A stretch of 42,645 bases of DNA from contig JALHOE010000056.1 of assembly GCA_022843175.1 (NCBI GenBank), forward strand, positions 1 through 42,645, written 5' to 3'. Made by a program: the position numbers and the translations under genes. This DNA is from Deltaproteobacteria bacterium. GTDB taxonomy: Bacteria; Myxococcota_A; Polyangia; Polyangiales; JADJMO01. Below the pieces are notes generated by a model, which was not told the DNA's origin, did not search any database, and was given only the letters and a program-made list of their open reading frames with translations. Every line of letters starts with the position of its first letter. Position 1 is the stretch's first letter. Positions 18,111 to 26,165 of this stretch are shown here, in pieces.

Positions 18111-19061
18111 CTACGGAACGCGGCCGAAGGGCGCCAGCGGACTCGCGTTGCCAGCCCGAGCTTCTCGCGACGAGGTCGCGAGAACAGGTAACCCTCCTCT
18201 TCGGACGCCCGCGTCCCGAGCCGTGGCATCGCGCTCGAACACGCGTGCCGTCTGGTTCGTGCGTCTTTGGGCCGCGCGTTGGGCGCGCTGCTCCGTCGAG
18301 AGAATTCTTCCGGGATGAGCAGCGATGGCCGCGCGCACGCGCTCGATGGCGTCGCGGGTCCAGAGGTGCACCAAATAGGTCCATCCGGAATTGCGGCGGC
18401 GCTCGATGCGTGGCGCGAATCCGAGCTTCCTGGCGCGTGCGACGAAGGTCGGAGCGGTGAGCCCGAGCAATGTCGCTGCTTGGCGCGTTGGCAACCGGGC
18501 GGTCATGCGTGACCACCGTGCGCGTCGTGCTCGCGGCCTTCGAAAGTCGAGCACGCAATCGAACGAAAGCGCGTGTGCCGCGATCCACCTCGCGATCGCG
18601 TCGTCGTCATCCTCATAGACATCCGTGTCGTAGATCGCGACAACGCAGGTCCCGGCGTCCCAGAAGGCGTCGAGCTCGTCCCGGATCTCGTCGCGCGAGC
18701 CGACCACCACAGCGTACCGTCGAACGCGGGCGGCTGAGCAGATGGCGGTCCACTCGAAGTCCGGCCATTCGGGACTCTCTGCGTCCCAGCCCCATGCTGG
18801 ATTGCCGTCGTCATCGAGTGCGACGACGCGATGCACCTCGCTGCCCTCAGAAGGATCGTCCCAGTGACCCTCCGCCGGATGGTCGTGGGGTCCCGGCACC
18901 CATGTGCGGATGCCAGCAATTATGACGGCAAGGCACGCCTCCGCGTGATCGACCTCTTCGGCCAACACGTCGATGATCTCCGGAGATCCGTCAGCTTGGT
19001 GCCACCGGCCGATCTCGTACGCGGCCCACGTGGTTTCCGCCGGTTGGCTCATTGTGCTCAT
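18111..19061 (-). CDS. Unknown acidic protein with C-terminal helix-turn-helix
   Basis: This 316-residue protein is the last gene of the RT operon. Residues 1-185 are acidic and Trp-rich (TWAAYEIGRWHQADG, WGWDAESPEWPDFEWTAICS, YDTDVYEDDDDAIARWIAAH) with a likely alpha/beta fold (RRYAVVVGSRDE, CVVAIYDTDV). From ~186 an arginine-rich segment leads to MTARLPTRQAATLLGLTAPT and then RNSGWTYLVHLWTRDAIERV, a MerR/excisionase-like winged helix. The C-terminal ~65 residues are low-complexity. The start ATG overlaps the previous gene's stop (ATGA), so it is translationally coupled. The two halves might be separate genes whose stop was lost; an internal ATG exists at 18506. No family was assigned. Confidence 0.65.
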   Translation of the reverse strand: MSTMSQPAETTWAAYEIGRWHQADGSPEIIDVLAEEVDHAEACLAVIIAGIRTWVPGPHDHPAEGHWDDPSEGSEVHRVVALDDDGNPAWGWDAESPEWPDFEWTAICSAARVRRYAVVVGSRDEIRDELDAFWDAGTCVVAIYDTDVYEDDDDAIARWIAAHALSFDCVLDFRRPRARRARWSRMTARLPTRQAATLLGLTAPTFVARARKLGFAPRIERRRNSGWTYLVHLWTRDAIERVRAAIAAHPGRILSTEQRAQRAAQRRTNQTARVFERDATARDAGVRRGGLPVLATSSREARAGNASPLAPFGRVP

Positions 19062-19294
19062 GAGGACGCACCCTCTGACGCAATGCGCACCAAGCCACGC
19101 TTGCCGACTCGATACCGCGCGAGCTCGCCGCGGACGTTCCGCAGGATAATCGTGAGGTCTGGCATCACCTCCGAGCCTGAGGCAGAGGGCTGCGTCGGCA
19201 CGTAGCCGCGGCGATCCGTCCAGCGGCAAAACGCGGCGATCGCACGCGCGATCAGTTTGCCGTCGTCGAGACTTTCGATGGGATGACGGGGCAT
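19058..19294 (-). CDS. Unknown 78-aa protein in RT operon
   Basis: A short basic protein reading MPRHPIESLDDGKLIARAIA, then RRGYVPTQPSASGSEVMPDL and TIILRNVRGELARYRVGKRG. The last part suggests a small beta-rich fold (IILRNVRGELARYRVG). Its ATG shares one base with the previous stop (TGATG), the same junction type seen twice upstream, and its own stop overlaps the next start. Tight coupling on both sides supports translation. Function is unknown. A GTG one codon upstream is an alternative start. Confidence 0.62.
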   Translation of the reverse strand: MPRHPIESLDDGKLIARAIAAFCRWTDRRGYVPTQPSASGSEVMPDLTIILRNVRGELARYRVGKRGLVRIASEGASS

Positions 19295-19527
19295 CACTTG
19301 TCTCCCTTCAGGTGGGCAATGCGCGCAGCGATTGACGACCCTTGCGCACCCAGCGCCGCGTCGAGTTCCCGCCAGGCGCGCCCGCCGGGGGAGAGTTGCC
19401 CGTCATCCTCCGGCCAGCCCTCGTCCGGGTGCCAGGTTGGTGGCCACTGAATCGCGGCGTTCGCCACTTTCGGGAATTCGAATCCCGAGGGGGGCCGCCG
19501 ATCTGCGCGAAAAGCTTTTCTGTTCAT
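19294..19527 (-). CDS. Unknown 77-aa protein directly after the RT gene
   Basis: The protein begins MNRKAFRADRRPPSGFEFPK and contains WPPTWHPDEGWPEDDGQLSP, then a helix RAWRELDAALGAQGSSIAAR. The Trp/Pro/Asp-rich middle is unusual. A GGAG ribosome site lies five bases before this ATG, so it was preferred over one nine codons upstream that would overlap the RT gene. It begins seven bases past the RT stop and overlaps the next gene through TGATG. Small, tightly coupled proteins beside RT genes are often accessory factors, but no specific role can be read here. Confidence 0.65.
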   Translation of the reverse strand: MNRKAFRADRRPPSGFEFPKVANAAIQWPPTWHPDEGWPEDDGQLSPGGRAWRELDAALGAQGSSIAARIAHLKGDK

Positions 19528-19534
19528 GTCTCCT

Positions 19535-21775
19535 CTACACCGCGGTTCGAACAACGCGCGGCGGCGCCCCGTCGATTTTTACGGTCGAGCTCCGCCGACC
19601 ATCCGCCACTTCCGGCATGGGGACGCCGCCGACGATGTGGAGATCGATGTTGCGCTCGCGAGTAACCGCGTGAAGCCCCTCGACAAGTCTGAACCGGATG
19701 GGAGCGCGAAACGCCTTGAGCGGTTGGAGCAGGTGCTTCACGAGTCGCGTTGTCGGCAAGGCCACGACCACTCGTGTTGCGCGAAGGTGCTCGACGACCC
19801 CCAGGATCGAGGCCAGCTCCGCCACCTCCGGCCGGCCGCTGACATCTTTCGTCGTCCGGTCGCCGATGACCTCCCCGCGGAAGATGAGTGCGTGCACGAC
19901 GGTGCAACGGCCATCGTTGATGCGGGTAACAGCGACGTGGACCATCGGGGCGTCCGCGAGGTCCGGCGGGAGGGGAGGCGCCTCCCGATCGGACTCGTAG
20001 TCTGATCCATCGAGATGTCCGAAGACCTGCTCGACGGACGCTACAAGGAACCTGGATGACGTACAGCCATTGCTCCGCAGCGGAGTGCCGGCTCTGCATC
20101 CTTCAGACGATTCGCTCGGACACCGTTGCCCTCGCATCGACAGCTTCCCTGCGCCATCGCCCCCTATGGGGCCTGGCACCAGGACGCTGACTTCCTCCAG
20201 TTGGAGATCGTCCGCTACCCCATGGGAGGATCTTGCCTCCTGTGGAGTAGGCTCCAGTCCCGTGGTCTCTTCCTGGGTTTCCTCGGGATCCCGTGTTCCG
20301 ATGGGATCCAAAGAGTCTCCCCTTTGAGAAGTCGACTGCCCCGCAGGGGCAGTCGAGATCCCGTAGGGGATACCCAGATCGAGGCTCAGGTCACTATGAG
20401 CAGCCACGCCCACGGCCCCTTGCGGGATCATGGCCTCCGACGTGGCGCTCGTCTGGTCGCCCCAGAGCCGGGCGCGCCAGACCATCCCAGACCCTGCACG
20501 ACGTGGTGCGAGGGTGGCGGGAAAGCTCTTTTCGATCGTGCGGCGAATGAAGTCCGCCTCCTCGCGGTCAAGGTACGACCAGTATCCGACGAACCCCTCC
20601 ACCTTGGCTTCGAGGTCTGCGGCGTCGTAGACGTCCGCGCCGCAGCCGTCGCCATACCGGGATACCCCATCAACAACATTGCGCCGAGCGAGCTTGCGGA
20701 CCACTTCCCTGATCTCGTCCATTCTCTCGGCGAGGACATCCGCCGGGATGCGGATCCTTCCATTTTGATCGATGGCCGCGCCCAGCAGCGGGATCCGACG
20801 CTGATGGACGCGATGGACGAGCTTGTCGAGGTCGATGTTCCACGAGACGGTGCGCGGACCGGTCTCACGACGCTCCAGGGGGTGCGCCGTCCTCGGCTCG
20901 CGCGAGCGACTCGGGCGGTCGTCCTTGATCAGGATGCCGTGGCGGCGAGCCCAGTCGAGCACCCGACGGACGCCCTCCCGCACCACCCTCTTCGTCGGAC
21001 CGCCGATGAAGATATCATCGCAATACCGCACCACGTGGGCGTCCTCCGCGATGAGAAGCTCAAGCGTCTTGTCGAGCGCGAACGGCACCATGTTTGCGAG
21101 CAGGGATGATTCGGGCAGCCCCTGTTGCAGACCTCGCCACGTGTGGTGTTCGTCGCGACGGCCTCGCGTCACACGCACCGCGCGGCATCGGATCAGGGCG
21201 CTGACGATCGCGATAAATCGCCGCTCGTAGCCGTGGTGCTCGAGCGCAGCCTCGACAACGTCCCAGGGGATCGAATTGAAGTATCGGGCGAAGTCGAGCT
21301 TTGCCCAGTAGACAATCCGACCGGAAGAGACGCCGCCCGCGACCTCGAGCAGGGTGTTCTGCACGGCGCGGTCGGTGCCCGAGCGGTATGCCTTCGCGAT
21401 AGGGCTCAGAAGGTGATCGCCGGTCGCCGTCAGGACATCCGTGACGAGATTCGAGAGGCACCTCCGCCGATACGTCGCAATCGCCACCTCCCGCGACCTT
21501 TGGCCCTTGGATGGGGCGTTCCCGAGCCGGACTGGTTCCCCCTGAAGACCTGCTTCGAGGTCGGGCGTCTCGCGATCTAACAGTTCAGCGACGTCCAACG
21601 CCATCGCTGCAGCGTCGGCGCTTCCTTGCACCACGTCGCACAGGCGAAGGCCGTATGCGTCGCGAGTACGTGCGTCAGCACGCGCGAACGCCGCGTTGCG
21701 GGCGACGTCACAGGCAAACGTGATGCGGCGTCGATCCCGAAGGAGCCGCATGGCGTCTGTGGGCATGAGCGGCAT
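19535..21775 (-). CDS. Reverse transcriptase with long linker and RNase H-like C-terminus
   Basis: The 746-residue protein has the RT palm and fingers at ~100-420. Motif 3 is KLDFARYFNSIP (catalytic Asp161), motif 4 RGLQQGLPESSLLANM (214-229), motif 5 VVRYCDDIFIGG (YCDD 251-254), motif 6 ARRHGILIKDD, and motif 7 PLLGAAIDQNGRIRIP. Residues ~430-610 form a Ser/Gly/Pro-rich linker. Residues 611-725 look RNase H-like: three strands (VHVAVTRI, CTVVHALIFRG, EVIGDRTT), a helix PEVAELASILGVVEHL with Glu653 at the usual place, strand-helix RVVVALPTTRLVKHLL, and DLHIVGGVPMPEVADG. The canonical strand-1 and strand-4 aspartates are not seen. The start MPLMPTDAMR overlaps the previous stop (TGATG). It is not obviously a retron, group II intron or DGR RT: no maturase domain, avd or VR repeat is visible. 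Confidence 0.85.
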   Translation of the reverse strand: MPLMPTDAMRLLRDRRRITFACDVARNAAFARADARTRDAYGLRLCDVVQGSADAAAMALDVAELLDRETPDLEAGLQGEPVRLGNAPSKGQRSREVAIATYRRRCLSNLVTDVLTATGDHLLSPIAKAYRSGTDRAVQNTLLEVAGGVSSGRIVYWAKLDFARYFNSIPWDVVEAALEHHGYERRFIAIVSALIRCRAVRVTRGRRDEHHTWRGLQQGLPESSLLANMVPFALDKTLELLIAEDAHVVRYCDDIFIGGPTKRVVREGVRRVLDWARRHGILIKDDRPSRSREPRTAHPLERRETGPRTVSWNIDLDKLVHRVHQRRIPLLGAAIDQNGRIRIPADVLAERMDEIREVVRKLARRNVVDGVSRYGDGCGADVYDAADLEAKVEGFVGYWSYLDREEADFIRRTIEKSFPATLAPRRAGSGMVWRARLWGDQTSATSEAMIPQGAVGVAAHSDLSLDLGIPYGISTAPAGQSTSQRGDSLDPIGTRDPEETQEETTGLEPTPQEARSSHGVADDLQLEEVSVLVPGPIGGDGAGKLSMRGQRCPSESSEGCRAGTPLRSNGCTSSRFLVASVEQVFGHLDGSDYESDREAPPLPPDLADAPMVHVAVTRINDGRCTVVHALIFRGEVIGDRTTKDVSGRPEVAELASILGVVEHLRATRVVVALPTTRLVKHLLQPLKAFRAPIRFRLVEGLHAVTRERNIDLHIVGGVPMPEVADGRRSSTVKIDGAPPRVVRTAV
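20073..20426 (-). other. Hairpin-dense segment inside the RT gene, candidate structured RNA
   Basis: About nine short perfect stems follow one another with little spacing. Examples are 20332-20356 (11-bp stem, 3-base loop), 20286-20309 (7 bp), 20358-20371 (5 bp), 20244-20255 (4 bp), 20225-20240 (5 bp), 20195-20206 (4 bp), 20172-20183, 20161-20171 and 20073-20085 (5 bp). One minus-strand loop is GCAA, a GNRA tetraloop (20417-20426). The segment encodes the low-complexity RT linker (residues ~450-568). Flanking RT-coding DNA shows no such pattern. A structured RNA role is inferred. Confidence 0.55.
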
Positions 21776-22890
21776 CAGATCGCCTCTCGTTGGACGATCA
21801 AGCTGAGCCGGTTCGGCCGGGAAGTTCCGACAAAAGGCCATGCGACGGGTGCCACATCTTCGACGGCATTGCTTGCGACGACCTGCATCCCGGACCCAGC
21901 GACGGTCTCGTGCACGCGGCGCGTCAGCTGCTCGTCGAAGAGGTACCCGCGCGCGTCGCGAACGCTCGTCGGGAGCAGAAGGTAGCCAAGACGTCCCGAG
22001 CGGAGCGCCCGCAACGCGAGCTCGAGGTGGCCCGACAGCGAACGGAGCCATCGTTGAGGACCGAGGCGCGAAGGGTCGTCCACAACTCCGGCATCCGAGT
22101 CGGCGCTGTAGATGCGCCGGTGCTGTGACGCCGCGGGCGTCGCCGGAGAGGGGAACACAACAACGACGGCGTGATGTCCGCCCTGCAGTGCCGCCTCCCC
22201 GCGAGGCCGTCTCCCATCATCCCGAAAATTCGGCGTGCAGGAGACCGAGAACTCGTCGTGGATCCAATCGCCCTCGTCGAGGTCGACAAGCGTGGAGCCG
22301 CGCGTCGCAAGCGCCCGAGCGATGCCGCCGACGCCAGCTCCGATCACCGCAGCCCTCGTTCGCTGCCCCCGACGCGCATGCTCCGAGGCCAGGATGTGGT
22401 CCGCGGCCCACAAGGCCCATCCGTCGGGCTCTCCCTCAAGGTAGCGCGACGAGCCAAGACCCACGTCGCTCTCGACCTTGAGGAGACCGCCCTCCAGCTC
22501 CCAGGAGCGATCGCGGCTCTCCGCGACGCCGGAAGCGAGCGAGGGAGCCAGTCGCACGAGGTGCTCGCTGCGGAGAATCCGGCGTGCCTCGCGTCGAAGC
22601 CATCCGACGATGTCCGGGCGCGCCGCGAGCTCGTTGAGGATGGCGTGCTCATCGCACCGACGCACGAATGTGCGGTCCGGGTCGCCGCTGCGGTGCTCAA
22701 CACGGACGAGGCCGCGCTCCCTCGCGACGGTGAGGACGCGGTCGTCGAGTGCACGCAGGAGGTGACTCGCAAGGTCGTCACGACGGACTCCGCGGAGGAT
22801 CCGGCGCAGCGGCCAAGGGAGCACCGCTTCCTCGAGCCTGCGAAGGCGGCGCTCTGTGCGCCAATCTCCGACAGGGTTTGGCGCGGCCAT
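21775..22890 (-). CDS. Divergent SAM-dependent methyltransferase-like protein
   Basis: This 371-residue protein sits directly upstream of the RT, with stop and start sharing one base (TGATG). The N-terminal ~170 residues are helical and basic. A class I methyltransferase core begins at AAVIGAGVGGIARALATRGS (~185) with glycine-rich motif I, acidic motif II LVDLDEGDWIHDEF and motif IV HHAVVVVFPSP. Helix and strand elements follow: LRSLSGHLELALRALRSGRL, GYLLLPTSVRDARGYLF and PNRLSLIVQRE. Motif IV reads FPSP instead of the DPPY or NPPY of DNA amino-methyltransferases, so the chemistry could be altered or lost. An ATG at 22890 was chosen over a GTG one codon earlier. Substrate is unknown; tight coupling implies it works with the RT. 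Confidence 0.7.
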   Translation of the reverse strand: MAAPNPVGDWRTERRLRRLEEAVLPWPLRRILRGVRRDDLASHLLRALDDRVLTVARERGLVRVEHRSGDPDRTFVRRCDEHAILNELAARPDIVGWLRREARRILRSEHLVRLAPSLASGVAESRDRSWELEGGLLKVESDVGLGSSRYLEGEPDGWALWAADHILASEHARRGQRTRAAVIGAGVGGIARALATRGSTLVDLDEGDWIHDEFSVSCTPNFRDDGRRPRGEAALQGGHHAVVVVFPSPATPAASQHRRIYSADSDAGVVDDPSRLGPQRWLRSLSGHLELALRALRSGRLGYLLLPTSVRDARGYLFDEQLTRRVHETVAGSGMQVVASNAVEDVAPVAWPFVGTSRPNRLSLIVQREAI

Positions 22891-23348
22891 CACGTTTCGC
22901 CTTCCTCGGCGTGATGGGCGACGACACCGGCTGCAACCGACGGTTCGCGCGACTGATCGGCGGACTGCGTATCCTCGAGCTCATCGAACTCCCACGGGAA
23001 CGGCTCCGACGGCAACGGGTCCGGCTCGCCATTCCGGACGCGCTCGATATACGCATCGAGGACTTCCTCGGACGCCACCGGCAGGTGCTGCGCCGGCAAC
23101 CCAATGCTCTTGAGCGCGCGGTCAGCAGCGCGACCGGACTCGTTGAGCCAGTACCGCAGGGGAGCATTCTCTCTCCCGCGCGCGTGGTGCTGAAAGTAGA
23201 CGCGCGAGTAGTACTCGAACTCGACGACCTGAGCGCAGCGCTTCGGTTTCAACACTATGGTGAGGTCCTCATAGCGCCGGCAGCGTCGCATGAGCGCCAG
23301 CACTTCATCGTCCGTGTACGGTGTCTTGGTCTTGGCTTTGGTCGGCAT
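22890..23348 (-). CDS. Unknown 152-aa protein opening the RT transcription unit
   Basis: The protein reads MPTKAKTKTPYTDDEVLALM, then RRCRRYEDLTIVLKPKRCAQ, FEYYSRVYFQHHARGRENAP, RAADRALKSIGLPAQHLP and EEVLDAYIERVRNGEPDP, ending in an acidic tail. It is basic at the N-terminus and acidic at the C-terminus, with a predicted helical body and no cysteines beyond two near residue 23-37. A GGAGGG ribosome site is four bases before the ATG. Its stop overlaps the start of the methyltransferase-like gene. No family was recognised. Position first in the unit and lack of membrane or signal sequence suggest a cytoplasmic, possibly nucleic-acid-binding partner of the RT. Confidence 0.72.
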   Translation of the reverse strand: MPTKAKTKTPYTDDEVLALMRRCRRYEDLTIVLKPKRCAQVVEFEYYSRVYFQHHARGRENAPLRYWLNESGRAADRALKSIGLPAQHLPVASEEVLDAYIERVRNGEPDPLPSEPFPWEFDELEDTQSADQSREPSVAAGVVAHHAEEGET

Positions 23349-23543
23349 GTGGCCCTCCGATGCACAGGTCCGTGCGAGCTGAGTCGCCTCCGCTCGCGAA
23401 CGCCCTGTCCACTACACCGCGAGCCAGGTCCCCGACGACGAGACGAAAATTCCCCACGGAAGGCGCCGCCTTCACCGCCGCGGAGCTCTTGACGGCTACG
23501 TTTCAGCCGAAGAATTCGTGGACATCACGCTCCGCCGTGAGGC
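23349..23543 (-). promoter_or_regulatory. 195-base leader upstream of the RT operon
   Basis: No gene is visible between the methyltransferase stop and the 152-aa gene. On the minus strand it holds a small hairpin (CGGCT, 7-base loop, AGCCG) near 23500 and an AT-richer stretch GGGGAATTTTCG near 23455. It is the natural place for the operon promoter or for an upstream non-coding RNA; I can see no convincing sigma-70 boxes. Confidence 0.3.
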
Positions 23544-25223
23544 TCAGCCCGCCGGATCAGCGGGCACGACTCGGTATGTCCGCATGGACATCTTCACGGG
23601 GGCGCACGCGCGTCGCATCCGGGCGCGGCAGATATCCGCGATCGTCCTGTACCCCGCGGAGTATGCAGCCGATGCGACATCGATGGCGTCCCGCGTTTGG
23701 ATGGCGACGACGCGGCGGTTGCCGCTATCGGCGGCGTTCGCCGCAGCGAGGGCCTCCGCGAGGGCGCCGGAGCCGGCGAACAGATCGAGCGCGACGTCGT
23801 GCGTGCCGCGCCTCGTTGTCATCTCGACGAGTCGCCGCAACAGCTCAACAGGCTTCGCGAACTCGAAAACATGCCGCCCAACAGCGGTATCGGCGGCACG
23901 CTTCCCAGCTGCGTACGAGAATACCGGGTCGGTCCAGATCGAGGTTGCCCGGGAGAGCGTCGGCTCTTCCTCAGCGTAAGTCTTGCGATAGACGCGCCAA
24001 ACACCGCGTTGCGATCGCTTGGCAAACAACAGGTGCGCGTTACGCGAGGCGCGCTCGTGTCCCCAGCACCACACGCCGTCACGCTGCTCGCCGCCGACGG
24101 CCTCGGGGTAAACGCAGACGATGAAGGGTCGGCGACGCCGACTCGCGACCCGTCCGGTCGCAGGGTCGACGAACAGCGGGTAGAACATCGAGGGTTGGTC
24201 GTCGCGGCGTCGGCGATGATCCGTTCCGCGCAGCGGATGGATGGCATAGCGGCCACGTTCGTCACTGTGGCGGTAATGCGAAGCTGCTTCCTCCGGGCCG
24301 AGACGAGGCCCGCGCATCACTTCGGGCGCGCGTCGATCTTTGGCGTAGATGACCAGGTATTCGTGATTGGTCGCAACATGACGGCGAAGCCCCTTGCCAC
24401 GCGGATTCGTTCTCACAGCGATGCAGCCCACGAACTCCTCGTCGCCATACAGTTCGTCAAGCAGCATGCGGACCTGGTGAACGCGGCGGTCGTCAATCGA
24501 CACCGCAACGACGCCATTCGGCACCAAGAGGTCACGCGCGACCGCCAGTCTCGAGTACAACATCGACAACCAGCTCGCGTGGCGCGCATCGCGACGGGTG
24601 CGGGTTGCGGCTGGCGCAAGCCGATCATCGAACGTGAACCGGCGTCCGGTGCCGTACGGCGGGTCGACGTAGATGAGCTTTGCAAACGCACCGCGCTGGT
24701 CGCGAAGGATCTTCATCGCTTCGAGGTTGTCACCTTCGATGAGCTCGGCGGCCGGTCGCCGTCGCGCGCGTCGAGGCCGGGGGTCAACCTGTTTCAGCAC
24801 GTGTGCAGCCGGCTCCTGCACTTCGCGCTGCGCCGCGGACTTGCCGGCCCACGAGAAGTCGTAGGATTCGGGGCCCGCATGGGTCGGCGGTGCGGCCGAC
24901 GCCTCGGCCCTCTTCGTCCGTCGGTTCGCGGCGATGACGCGCTGGATCGTTCGCGCGCTCGCCTTCACGCCACCGTCCGCGGCGAGTTCCGCTGTCCGGC
25001 GCGCGTTCAGCCGCGCTTCGCCGCGAAATAGCGTCATCACGAGCTCGACCTGTTGCGGCGACAACGACCGCGCCCGCGGCCTTTTCTGGACCTCCGCATC
25101 GGTCGACGAGAGGTACCGCCTGACGGTCTTCGGTGCGACACCAACCTGCCGGCCGATGACCACTGTCCCGTAGCCGCGAGCCGCAAGGCGGCGAATTCGT
25201 ACGACTGTCGCGCGGCTCAACAT
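23544..25223 (-). CDS. DNA methyltransferase (beta class) with N-terminal helix-turn-helix
   Basis: This 559-residue protein is probably an N6-adenine or N4-cytosine DNA methyltransferase. The motif order is beta class, as in type III Mod proteins: motif IV LIYVDPPYGTGRRF (DPPY 187-190) precedes motif I VALDLFAGSGALAEAL (~490). GDNLEAMKILRDQRGAFAKL leads into motif IV and NGVVAVSIDDRRVHQVRMLL is typical of Mod. The first ~105 residues are a homeodomain-like pair of helix-turn-helix units (VVRIRRLAARGYGTVVIGRQ, VGVAPKTVRRYL), like IS630-type transposases or resolvases, an unusual fusion. No res or restriction gene is adjacent, so it is an orphan. It lies 195 bases upstream of the RT unit on the same strand and may be co-expressed. 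Confidence 0.87.
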   Translation of the reverse strand: MLSRATVVRIRRLAARGYGTVVIGRQVGVAPKTVRRYLSSTDAEVQKRPRARSLSPQQVELVMTLFRGEARLNARRTAELAADGGVKASARTIQRVIAANRRTKRAEASAAPPTHAGPESYDFSWAGKSAAQREVQEPAAHVLKQVDPRPRRARRRPAAELIEGDNLEAMKILRDQRGAFAKLIYVDPPYGTGRRFTFDDRLAPAATRTRRDARHASWLSMLYSRLAVARDLLVPNGVVAVSIDDRRVHQVRMLLDELYGDEEFVGCIAVRTNPRGKGLRRHVATNHEYLVIYAKDRRAPEVMRGPRLGPEEAASHYRHSDERGRYAIHPLRGTDHRRRRDDQPSMFYPLFVDPATGRVASRRRRPFIVCVYPEAVGGEQRDGVWCWGHERASRNAHLLFAKRSQRGVWRVYRKTYAEEEPTLSRATSIWTDPVFSYAAGKRAADTAVGRHVFEFAKPVELLRRLVEMTTRRGTHDVALDLFAGSGALAEALAAANAADSGNRRVVAIQTRDAIDVASAAYSAGYRTIADICRARMRRACAPVKMSMRTYRVVPADPAG

Positions 25224-25407
25224 CGCGCATGCATCCTATCCCACCGGTGGACCTTTTGCTGACACAGAGACAGAGGTGTGTGCCAGTAAACGGTCTACGC
25301 CGGCTGCCGTGCCGGAGCTCGCGGAAGAGACGTCGAGCGATCGCGCCGAAGGAGGCCTCGGTGGTGTAACGGAGACTCAAGGTTGCGAGTCGAGAAAGGA
25401 CTGAGAA

Positions 25408-25875
25408 ATGTACAACACACCCAGAAGGCACTTCGTCCTCGAACGCGCAGGCGACGGCATGCGCCTCTTCGTCGTCACCACGGCGAACGAGGACAACCTT
25501 CGAGCGCAGGTCTTGGAGGAAGCACTCCAACAAGTCGCGCGAATGGCAGCGGCAATCGCCGTCGCACGTCGGCTCGGCGATCGCGACCTCGCAGCTGCGC
25601 ACTACTCGCGACTCGAACGGCTCCGCACCGCAACAGCGCTTGAGATCGTGGCCGACGCAACGATCGTCTGCCGCGCCGGCGGCCCACCCGTGAGGGTAGT
25701 TGTGGAGCGGGTCCCGGCGACGCGCCACAGGACTTCGCACCGCGCCGGTGCGATCGCGACAGGGCTGCTCGCGGGATATGCTGAATGGCTTGGACGTCGC
25801 GTGACCCGCGTCGCGGTCGAGGCCGCGCTGGAAGGAATGGCGCTCTTCCGGATGCAGCGTCCCGGTTCCGCATGA
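25408..25875 (+). CDS. Unknown 155-aa protein
   Basis: The ATG follows AAGGA with good spacing. The protein reads MYNTPRRHFVLERAGDGMRL, FVVTTANEDNLRAQVLEEAL, then a long alanine/leucine helix region (QVARMAAAIAVARRLGDRDL, AAAHYSRLERLRTATALEIV), a short beta part (PPVRVVVERVP) and a final GYAEWLGRRVTRVAVEAALE. It is soluble with no signal peptide. It is divergent from the DNA methyltransferase gene across 184 bases, which probably contain both promoters. No family was recognised; regular codon use and the ribosome site support a real gene. Confidence 0.65.
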   Translation: MYNTPRRHFVLERAGDGMRLFVVTTANEDNLRAQVLEEALQQVARMAAAIAVARRLGDRDLAAAHYSRLERLRTATALEIVADATIVCRAGGPPVRVVVERVPATRHRTSHRAGAIATGLLAGYAEWLGRRVTRVAVEAALEGMALFRMQRPGSA

Positions 25876-26165
25876 CGCGATGGCGCGGCGCTCCGGAACG
25901 ATCGAGTCGGTTGTCGTCGACATCGGCGCAACGCCGTTCGTGCGCTTCAAGGATGCACCGGCGACGGCGCGGGCAGCTCCTCCACGGGTACGGCCAGCGG
26001 CAGAACGCCGACGCCGCGCTCTCGTGGTTGAAGCGCACCATCGCGGCGTCGGTCAGCAGAGTGCCTATTGGAAGCCATCGCCGTGGAACCACTCGGCGTT
26101 GACGTGGCGGCTGAGTAGAGCAGTTGGCCCGCCCATGAGGATCTTGCTTTGCATTGCTGACAGGC

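Noticed and set aside
19535-23348. Diversity-generating retroelement
   Set aside because: No template/variable repeat pair, no avd-like accessory gene and no DGR-type motif 4 (G-x-x-T-S-Q) were seen.
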